Source of the DNA: Dactylorhiza incarnata
Taxonomy: Eukaryota > Streptophyta > Magnoliopsida > Asparagales > Orchidaceae
NCBI GenBank assembly: GCA_033032865.1
Contig: JAWHQI010001499.1
Span: 1 to 64,000 of the forward strand
Length of the DNA: 64,000 nt
Direction: 5' to 3'
The position numbers and the translations under genes are program-made. Below, piece by piece: positions 55,985-64,000 of this stretch (positions within the stretch are counted from its first letter, which is position 1; each line of letters opens with the position of its first letter). The notes under the pieces were generated by a model. It saw nothing but the letters and a program-made list of their open reading frames with translations, made no database searches and was not told where the DNA came from.

Positions 55985-56236
55985 TGGCGGCGAAGGCTTG
56001 CGGTGGTGCAGTGGCCTTGACGGAGTTTCTCTCCGGCGGTGCGGGTATGGCGGCGAAGGCTTGCGGTGGTGCAGTGGCCTTAACGGTGTTTTTCTCCGAC
56101 GGTGCGTACGTGGCGGCGAAGGCTTGCGGGAGTGCAGTGGCCTTGACGGAGTTTCTCTCCGGTGGTGCGGCTTGGTGTCGAGGGCGTGCGCGGGTGCAGT
56201 TGGCCTTGACGGTGCCTCTCCGATGGTGGTGCGGTT
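55985..56236 (+). repeat. 63-bp minisatellite that keeps a reading frame
   Basis: Four units of 63 bp, the last degraded, with the core GGCGAAGGCTTGCGG followed by AGTGCAGTGGCCTTGACGG. Since 63 is a multiple of three, the + strand keeps a 21-residue repeat (AAKACGGAVALTEFLSGG). No start context or family resemblance supports a protein. Confidence 0.85.
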
Positions 56237-56445
56237 GAACGTCGGACGTCGACGTTGAAGGTTCGGTGAACCTTGTGCGTCCTCTGTGCTAGCGGATTGC
56301 AGTCCAGATTATTATCTCTCCCGCGGATCGAGCGAGTCCGGTTCTCCGCGGTGTATTATGTAACGGACGTCGGTACATTTCTTGTTATTTTATTTGCAGA
56401 TATATTATTATATATGCAGTGTTTTCTTGTTCGTTTTGCAGTTCT
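56237..56445. other. Left flank of copy B
   Basis: Sequence unlike the left flank of copies A and C. It ends TTTTGCAGTTCT, where the shared TGATTACCC begins. No gene seen. Confidence 0.4.
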
Positions 56446-56685
56446 TGATTACCCTGTATATATATTTGTCTGTGCCTCGGGGATTGTTTCCGCGTCAAAT
56501 CCCTACACGCGGGGGGCTGGATTTCGCCTTACACGCAAGTATCGGCGACCCAGCCTTCGAGTTAAGAAGAGCATTGATAGGTCACCAGAGGGTTGGGCGG
56601 CCGAGAGGCCGCCTGGCTTGGACGGTTTGGCCCGGGCGGTTATGCCTCGATCGCTCCTCCACTATCAGGCGGTTCGACCGTTAAT

Positions 56686-56716
<31 letters not shown>

Positions 56717-56738
56717 GCGCCGGGTTCCACTCTGGTAT

Positions 56739-56879
56739 GAGGGGGAAAAAAGGGGGGAGGGGGGGGGAGAAAAAAGAAAAAGAGGGGGAGGAGAAAAAAG
56801 AGGGGGAGAAGAGGGAAAGGGGGAGGGAGAAAGAAAAAAGAGGGAAAGGAAGAAAAAATGAAGGGAGGGAGGGAGAGAA
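56739..56879 (+). other. Polypurine tract of copy B
   Basis: 120 uninterrupted purines (56739-56858), one T, then 20 more. It is preceded by a TG repeat and an 18-G run (56700-56717). Confidence 0.85.
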
Positions 56880-56910
56880 CGCGGCCACAATTTGCGAAAG
56901 ATAGACATTT

Positions 56911-57145
56911 GGCTCTCCGCAGAGATCCAAATGGCTCTCCGCGGAGAGCCAAATGGCTCTCCGCAGAGAGCCAAATGGCTCTCCGCGGATATCTAAATGG
57001 ATCTCCGCGGAGAGCCATTTGGATCTCCGCGGAGAGCCATTTGGATCTCCGCGGAGAACTTTGTGCTCTCCGCGGAGAGCTTTTTGCTCTCCGCGGAGAT
57101 CTTTTTGCTCTCCGCGGAGAGCCTTTTGGATCTCCGCGGAGAGCC
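56911..57145. repeat. 22-bp palindromic array, copy B, 3' side of gene
   Basis: About 10.5 units, two fewer than copies A and C, with the same switch of spacer polarity from CAAATGG to CATTTGG. Confidence 0.94.
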
Positions 57146-57274
57146 TTCTGTATCTTCACTGATTTCATTTAAAGCTATAATTTTGACCCATTTGAAAACG
57201 GTATTCATCCATGAAACAATTGTTATTATAGACAAACATTACAAATGTACACGAATAATGTTTCTTAATTTACA

Positions 57275-59773
57275 TCAATCAACCACAAAATTTTTAAAGA
57301 TGTCTGCACAGATATGGGCTCTAAACATAGGCATATTTTTCTGCCAGTCTACGCAACTCTCCCAGCTCATCAGCCATTCCTTCGCTATGTGCTCCATATA
57401 CTTCATAACGAAGACACCGCAGTCCACGGAGTTCTCCTGCTGTGGTATACCAGTAGTCAAGTCGAGTTTCCAATTGGAAAATCCTGCGTGGACTTTTTTA
57501 ACGGTCGCCTTCTGGAGCGCAGAAATCTGCATTAACACAAATTTGTTCGTACATTAGTAACTCGTAATGTACAATACTACATTGCATGTCAATTAACTGT
57601 ACTTACAGCTTCTTTAGCGGAAACTTTTCGTTGGGCATTACGCAGAGAGTCATGTATAAGCCACTTCTTCTCTTTAACCATACCCACCAATAAATACCAG
57701 TGTTGACTATAACATACTGGCATTAGAATCATTTTGATATTGGCAAGATTCTCCTTGGTAATGCCCTCAAGGAATGCAGCTACAAGCTTAGATTCTCCGT
57801 CATTGGACCTTGGGAAGTGCAACTACATAATTTGTAACATTTTTTAGTAATGCAAACAGAATTATTAATGTATAAAGCACTGATAGGGAGATCATACCAA
57901 AAAGTTCGGACTGATGTACATAAACGGATGATACGGTTCTTTATCCCGATCTCTACGCAAAGTCAAGATCTTTGCGTAGGCATCAATGTGACAATCTTCG
58001 ACGTATTTGTCCGTCAGAAGAGCATCCATGCCATCTCGAAATCCGACTATATTCTATTTATTGAATGCTTGGTCGTTCCTGAAACATTAGAAAGTCATCG
58101 TCAATATCAATGTGCATAGATCAAAATTTTGAAAATATAAAAGTGTATAATGTCAAAAGGGCACCTCAATGGTATGGCGCTCATACGCTGATGGATGATA
58201 TCTCTATCTTCTTCAGCTATTAGCGGTCTCCCCGGATAGTCAACGGGGGTACACATCAATTTCATCCGCCTTTGTAGTTTTAATTTCTCTTTCTCCCAAT
58301 GGGGAGTCTAGAATATCAGTAATGGAAGTATCGTGAGGGGTAGTGAGGGTGGTAGCGTTTTGGTGGGCATCTAGAGATACTCGGGCTAGATGATGGCGAG
58401 GAATGATGAATGAGTGTGTCTATATCAGCACTCATGGATTCAAGACGTTCACCTACACTGTGACTAAAACTAATTAAATCACTATGTACTCTATCTATTT
58501 TTTTGTCTAATCTATCTACAGAACTATCTATCTTGCTATCTAATAAAGCAAATTGATCTAACATCCTATGTTGGAAATCAATCCAAAACTGTGCCGGAGG
58601 GATAGATGGTGTGCTAGGTGGTGGGGGAGGTGCTGATGTGCTGGGTGATGGGGGAGGTGATGATGATGAGGGAGGTGGTAATGATGTGGGAGGTGGTGGT
58701 GCAAACTTCATTTTTTTTTACTACCCTAGATGGCGAGACTATTGGTTTTCTCTTAAATGTGGGAGGTGGTGGTGTCCACTGTGTTGTCACGTCTGAACAT
58801 AACAACTTCTCTGTCGGTGTTATTTCATCTAGTACTTCCAACACCTAAAAAGAAGAAATACAACTATTGTATTGGATAGTTCAAAAGTGGTTGTTAATCG
58901 AATAAACTAAATTATTTACCTGCTCATCCAAGAGTTTTGCAACAGTCCCCATCTCTTTCATTGAAAATGAGACCTTCTCCGACCATCTTAATATTCGTGG
59001 CCTCAACGACGGATAGTGCAGAGCGAAGGTGGTGGTGTGCTCGAGGAACCAAATCTATATCAAACATTGCAATAGTTTAGAACATATTAAACAAATTTCA
59101 TTTTAGAATTAGAAATATAGATACTTACAACGAGAACATGGGTGCATCCATAGATGTATCCCATTGAAGACTCTGGCCAATGTTGCAGTTGGCCTTCTTC
59201 TGCAACAGGTGGCAGCTTCTCCACCATCGACCTGAACGACCTCATAACGAAGGTATAGATCGCTTCTGGCCAATTGAACTTTTGAAATTTCTCCAAGCTG
59301 GAGACCTCCTCGAAGAACATTGGCATCCTCTCCGCGCTCGAGGGGAAGAAGAAATTGCACAGAAGGTGCAAAATCAATATCTTCATCGTCACAGGGGACG
59401 ACCCTTTCTCCATCGATTGAAGTTCCGTCTTCAAATCGGACTTCGTTAGCGGTCCAAATGGCTTGGTAGTCAGGATGACTTCCTCCCCATGGTTCGGCAG
59501 ACCCAATATCATTGCCACGTCATTGGGGGAGAAGGTTAGCTCCCTCGATCCAATGACGAAGACATCCTTCTCTATATCATACCAGTTTAGTAGACCGTAA
59601 AGAAGGGGAGTGTTCTGCGATACCTTTGGTGCATGGAAGATATGCCAGATGTTGGCATCCATCAGCATCTTCTTCTGATCCTCCTCCAATCGTTCTAGTA
59701 TTGCTGAACTTAGGCTAACAAATGAGTTTAAATAGCACCTCGAGCTCAAAAAATGGATCTTTTTCTGCCCCAT
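57275..59773 (-). pseudogene. PMD-Ulp1 gene, copy B, frameshifted
   Basis: Same six-exon layout as copy A (PMD exon 59777-59129; Ulp1 exons 58078-57898, 57822-57607 and 57526-57275). Catalytic His, Asp, Gln and Cys positions are kept. Exon 3 carries several indels relative to copy C: one extra T near 58716, an extra G near 58248 and a small deletion near 58370. It cannot encode the full protein. In this copy the minus-strand frame is open from the array (60241) through the PMD exon without a stop. Confidence 0.75.
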
Positions 59774-59854
59774 TGATCTGCAAAATTTATAAACATATGT
59801 TACAATAGAGGGACAAAAAGAATAAATTGGAGAGAGAAATAGAGGAAGCAAAAC

Positions 59855-60288
59855 GGCTCTCCGCGGAGAGCAAACGGCTCTCCTCGGAGAGCAAACGGCT
59901 CTCCTCGGAGAGCAAACGGCTCTCCGCGGAGAGCAAACTGCTCTCCGCGGAGAGCTATGTAGCTCTCCGCGGAGAGCCAGATGGCTCTCCGCGGAGAGCC
60001 ATTTGGCTCTCCGGGGAGCCATTTGGATCTCGTTGAGATCCAATTGGCTCTCCGTGGAGAGCCATTTGGCTCTCCGTGGAGAGCCATTTGGCTCTCCGTG
60101 GAGAGCCATTTGGCTCTCCGTGGAGAGCCATTTGGCTCTCCGTGGAGTGCCATTTGGCTCTCCGTTTAGATCCAATTGGCTCTCCATGGAGAGCCATTTG
60201 GCTCTCCGTTTAGATCCAATTGGCTCTCTATGGAGAGCCATTTGGCTCTCCGTTTAGATCCAATTGGCTCTCCATGGAGATCCAATTG
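59855..60288. repeat. 22-bp palindromic array, copy B, 5' side of gene
   Basis: Intact CCGCGG units on the left, then five CCGTGG units, then CCATGG and CCGTTTAGATCC units on the right. This is the same order of decay as the middle array of copy A. Confidence 0.94.
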
Positions 60289-60654
60289 TGATATTCTATT
60301 AGTGAAAAAGTTCAGGAACAACTTTGGGAAGATGATTTTTCCTAGGGCTATAGCTAGATTGAACATAGGATATTTTTATAGATTCCTGATGTGCGTAATA
60401 CGGAGATCGTTAAAAAAAATTTGAATTTTGACAAAAATTCAGATTTCAGACCGTTATTCGCACACCACCTGGACAGAATTCGGCGCTTCCAATTTTTAGG
60501 CCGACCTATAGAGGACGAATCGAAAAAGTTACAGTTTTAATGTTGCTGGAAATACGTGCAGAATAACGGTCTTCGATTCGTCACAAACATTAAATCTTCT
60601 TCGATTCGTCCTCTATACGATCAGTTTCAGTTTTTTGGCACCTGTCATTTTATC
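60289..60654. other. Spacer between copy B and the Copia fragment
   Basis: No gene. It contains an 18-bp perfect inverted repeat, TATAGAGGACGAATCGAA at 60507-60524 and its complement at 60600-60617, enclosing 75 bp, with a partial extra copy (CTTCGATTCGTC) near 60569. Possibly a small hairpin element. Confidence 0.5.
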
Positions 60655-60942
60655 GGCCCTTCACTTATTTCTTGGTCGAGTAGGAAACAGAATTTTGTTG
60701 CCCTCTCTACTACCGAGGCCGAATATATTGCTCTATGTAGTTGTTGTGCCCAAGCTCTTTGGATGTCACAAACATTAGAAGACTTTGGCATGCAACAAAG
60801 TAGTGTAAAATTAAAGTGTGATAATAAAGTGCTATAGACTTAACTAATAATCTCGTATTACACTCTAGATCTAAGCATATAGATGTCCGACATCATTTTA
60901 TAAGGGATCATATTAAGAAGGGAAATGTAAAAATCAACTTCA
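60655..60942 (+). pseudogene. Copia RNase H fragment
   Basis: The + strand reads ISWSSRKQNFVALSTTEAEY and ALWMSQTLEDFG, then, after a one-base shift, HSRSKHIDVRHHFIRDHIKK. This is the C-terminal RNase H of a Copia element (Tnt1/SIRE-like style). It is unrelated to the full Copia element at 48-53 kb. It is cut short exactly where copy C of the PMD-Ulp1 unit starts; the same junction is at base 24 for copy A. Confidence 0.85.
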
Positions 60943-61217
60943 TGATTACCCTGTATTTATATTTGTCTGTGCCTCGGGGATTGTTTTCGCGTCAAACCCC
61001 TACACGCGGGGGGCTGGATTTCGCCTTACACGCAAGTATCGGCGACCCAGCCTTCGATTTAAGAAGAGCATTGATAGGTCACCAGAGGGTTGGGCAGCCG
61101 AGAGGCCGCCTGGCTTGGACGGTTTGGCCCGGGCGGTTATGCCTCGATCGCTCCTCCACTATCAGGCGGTTCGACCGTTAGTGTGTGGGGGGGGGGCGCC
61201 GGGTTCCACTCTGGTAT

Positions 61218-61359
61218 GAGGGGGAAAAAAGGGGGGAGGGGGGGGGGAGAAAAAAGAAAAAGAGGGGGAGGAGAAAAAAGAGGGGGAGGAGAGGGAAAGG
61301 GGGAGGGAGAAAGAAAAAAGAGGGAAAGGAAGAAAAAATGAAGGGAGGGAGGGAGAGAA
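61218..61359 (+). other. Polypurine tract of copy C
   Basis: 121 uninterrupted purines (61218-61338), one T, then 20 more, as in copy B. Confidence 0.85.
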
Positions 61360-61390
61360 CGCGGCCACAATTTGCGAAAGATAGACATTT

Positions 61391-61670
61391 GGCTCTCCGC
61401 GGAGATCCAAATGGCTCTCCGCAGAGATCCAAATGGCTCTCCGCGGAGAGCCAAATGGCTCTCCGCGGATATCTAAATGGATCTCCGCGGATATCTAAAT
61501 GGATCTCCGCGGAGAGCCATTTGGATCTCCGCGGAGAGCCATTTGGATCTCCGCGGAGAGCCATTTGGATCTCCGCGGAGAACTTTGTGCTCTCCGCGGA
61601 GAGCTTTTTTGCTCTCCGCGGAGATCTTTTTGCTCTCCGCGGAGAGCCTTTTGGATCTCCGCGGAGAGCC
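61391..61670. repeat. 22-bp palindromic array, copy C
   Basis: About 12.5 units, the same unit order as copy A with one extra T in a spacer near 61611. Confidence 0.95.
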
Positions 61671-61798
61671 TTCTGTATCTTCACTGATTTCATTTAAAGC
61701 TATAATTTTGACCCATTTGAAAACGGTATTCATCCATGAAACAATTGTTATTATAGACAAACATTACAAATGTACACGAATAATTTTCTTAATTTACA

Positions 61799-64000
61799 TC
61801 AATCAACCACAAAATTTTTAAAGATGTCTGCACAGATCTGGGCTCTAAACATAGGCATATTTTTCTGCCAGTCTACGCAACTCTCCCAGCTCATCAGCCC
61901 TTCCTTCGCTATGTGCTCCATATACTTCATAACGAAGACACCGCAGTCCACGGAGTTCTCCTGCTGTGGTATACCAGCAGTCAAGTCGAGTTTCCAATTG
62001 GAAAATCCTGCGTGGACTTTTTTAACGGTCGCCTTCTGGAGCGCAGAAATCTGCATTAACACAAATTTGTTCGTACATTAGTAACTCGTAATGTACAATA
62101 CTACATTGCATGTCAATGAACTGTACTTACAGCTTCTTTAGCGGAAACTTTTCGTTGGGCATTACGCAGAGAGTCATGTATAAGCCACTTCTTCTCTTTA
62201 ACCATACCCACCAATAAATACCAGTGTTGACTATAACATACTGGCATTAGAATCATTTTGATATTGGCAAGATTCTCCTTGGTAATGCCCTCAAGGAATG
62301 CAGCTACAAGCTTAGATTCTCCGTCATTGGACCTTGGGAAGTGCAACTACATAATTTGTAACATTTTTTAGCAATGCAAACAGAATTATTAATGTATAAA
62401 GCACTGATAGGGAGATCATACCAAAAAGTTCGGACTGATGTACATAAACGGATGATACGGTTCTTTATCCCGATCTCTACGCAAAGTCAAGATCTTTGCG
62501 TAGGCATCAATGTGACAATCTTCGACGTATTTGTCCGTCAGAAGAGCATCCATGCCATCTCGAAATCCGACTATATTCCATTTATTGAATGCTTGGTCGT
62601 TCCTGAAACATTAGAAAGTCATCGTCAATATCAATGTGCATAGATCAAAATTTTGAAAATATAAAAGTGTATAATGTCAAAAGGGCACCTCGATGGTATG
62701 GCGCTCATACGCTGATGGATGATATCTCTATCTTCTTCAGCTATTAGCGGTCTCCCCGGATAGTCAACGGGGTACACATCAATTTCATCCGCCTTTGTAG
62801 TTTTAATTTCTCTTTCTCCCAATGGGGAGTCTAGAATATCAGTAATGGAAGTATCGTGAGGGGTAGTGAGGGTGGTAGCGTTTTGGTGGGCGGGGGATTT
62901 AGAGATACTCGGGCTAGATGATGGCGAGGAATGATGAATGAGTGTGTCTATATCAGCACTCATGGATTCAAGACGTTCACCTACACTGTGACTAAAATTA
63001 ATTAAATCACTATGTACTCTATCTATTTTTTTGTCTAATCTATCTACAGAACTATCTATCTTGCTATCTAATAAAGCAAATTGATCTAACATCCTATGTT
63101 GCAAATCAATCCAAAACTGTGCCGGAGGGATAGATGGTGTGCTAGGTGGTGGGGGAGGTGCTGATGTGCTGGGTGATGGGGGAGGTGATGATGATGAGGG
63201 AGGTGGTAATGATGTGGGAGGTGGTGGTGCAAACTTCATTTTTTTTACTACCCTAGATGGCGAGACTATTGGTTTTCTCTTAAATGTGGGAGGTGGTGGT
63301 GTCCACTGTGTTGTCACGTCTGAACATAACAACTTCTCTGTCAGTGTTATTTCATCTAGTACTTCCAACACCTAAAAAGAAGAAATACAACTATTGTATT
63401 GGATAGTTCAAAAGTGGTTGTTAATCGAATAAACTAAATTATTTACCTGCTCATCCAAGAGTTTTGCAACAATCCCCATTTCTTTCATTGAAAATAAGAC
63501 CTTCTCCGACCATCTTAATATTCGTGGCCTCAACGACGGATAGTGCGGAGCGAAGGTGGTGGTGTGCTCGAGGAACCAAATATATATCAAACATTGCAAT
63601 AGTTTAGAACATATTAAACAAATTTCATTTTAGTAATTAGAAATATAGATACTTACAACGAGAACATGGGTGCATCCATAGATGTATCCCATTGAAGACT
63701 CTAGCCAATGTTGCAGTTGGCCTTCTTCTGCAATAGGTGGCAGCTTCTCCACCATCGACCTGAACGACCTCATAACGAAGGTATAGATCGCTTCTGGCCA
63801 ATTGAACTTTTGAAATTTCTCCAAGCTGGAGACCTCCTCGAAGAACATTGGCATCCTCTCCGCGCTCGAGGGGAAGAAGAAATTGCACAGAAGGTGCAAA
63901 ATCAATATCTTCATCGTCACAGGGGACGACCCTTTCTCCATCGATTGAAGTTCCGTCTTCAAATCGGACTTCGTTAGCGGTCCAAATGGCTTGGTAGTCA
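61799..64000 (-). CDS. PMD-Ulp1 (C48 peptidase-like) gene, copy C, spliced frame intact where visible
   Basis: Exons on the minus strand: PMD exon from beyond 64000 to 63657, about 63566-63447, 63371-62689, 62602-62422, 62346-62131 and 62050-61799. Intron phases agree throughout (0, 0, 2, 0, 0). Exon 3 is 683 nt and in frame, unlike copies A and B. With the PMD exon of copy A as guide the protein would be about 698 residues: PMD/DUF1985-like, Pro-rich (TWTPPPP-like, APPPPTS), coiled-coil (DSSVDRLDKKIDRVHSD), then Ulp1 with QHW, IHDS, IPQQ and DCGVF. It may encode an active SUMO-protease-like enzyme. Role in the element unknown. The 5' end is outside the window. Confidence 0.75.

Larger units (their letters stand above)
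56446..60288 (-). mobile_element. PMD-Ulp1 repeat unit, copy B
   Basis: Same structure as copy A (3843 bp), with both arrays, purine tract and gene. Both flanks differ from those of copy A, so this is the best guide to the true unit ends: TGATTACCC on the left and GATCCAATTG on the right. Those ends are not inverted repeats of each other, and the flanks show no clear target duplication. Confidence 0.65.
60943..64000 (-). mobile_element. PMD-Ulp1 repeat unit, copy C (runs off the window)
   Basis: Nearly identical to copy A, including the Copia flank on its left. It differs mainly in the GC-rich leader and in small homopolymer indels. Confidence 0.7.

Overview
This window is plant nuclear DNA, most likely from a flowering plant. 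It carries chromovirus and Tat-type Ty3/gypsy retrotransposons, a Copia element, a plant mobile domain (PMD)/Ulp1 transposon gene, a CHMP1 pseudogene and a plant A-type cytochrome P450. I see no rRNA, tRNA, CRISPR or bacterial-type gene. The species cannot be named from sequence alone.

Layout. (1) 1-8.5 kb: a PMD-Ulp1 repeat unit (copy A), then two minus-strand genes, a Myb-like protein and a zinc-finger DDE transposase. All are bordered by arrays of a 22-bp unit centred on the palindrome GCTCTCCGCGGAGAGC. (2) 9.1-9.35 kb: a rearranged CHMP1 (ESCRT-III) pseudogene. (3) 9.8-37.6 kb: a three-level nest. A roughly 215-bp Mutator-like MITE with a perfect 9-bp target duplication was split by a Tat-lineage Ty3/gypsy element (682-bp LTRs, target duplication GCGTC). 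The Tat element was in turn split by a Tekay-like chromovirus with very long LTRs (5.22 kb, target duplication GTTTT). The Tat element carries two spliced antisense genes, each with its own TATA box, and an 11-unit 89-bp tandem array. (4) 38.4-45.9 kb: a young CRM/Galadriel-like chromovirus on the minus strand (LTRs about 1.34 kb). (5) 46-48 kb: minisatellites and microsatellites. (6) 48.03-52.93 kb: a decayed Copia element with intact ends, on the minus strand. (7) 53.2-54.7 kb: the only clear cellular gene, a single-exon CYP89-like P450 with an abnormal I-helix motif. (8) 56.4-64 kb: two more copies (B and C) of the PMD-Ulp1 unit. Copy C is joined to the same Copia RNase H fragment as copy A, which points to segmental duplication.

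Most unusual system: the palindrome arrays lie on both sides of the PMD-Ulp1 gene and on both sides of the Myb-like/transposase pair. The transposase has candidate D-D-E residues and a four-cysteine zinc site and matches none of the common plant superfamilies that I can recognise. A two-gene DNA transposon (DNA-binding protein plus transposase) associated with palindromic arrays and a SUMO-protease-like cargo gene is the leading candidate for something undescribed. I could not find terminal inverted repeats or a target duplication for it.

All LTR comparisons and motif counts were made by eye from the raw sequence.
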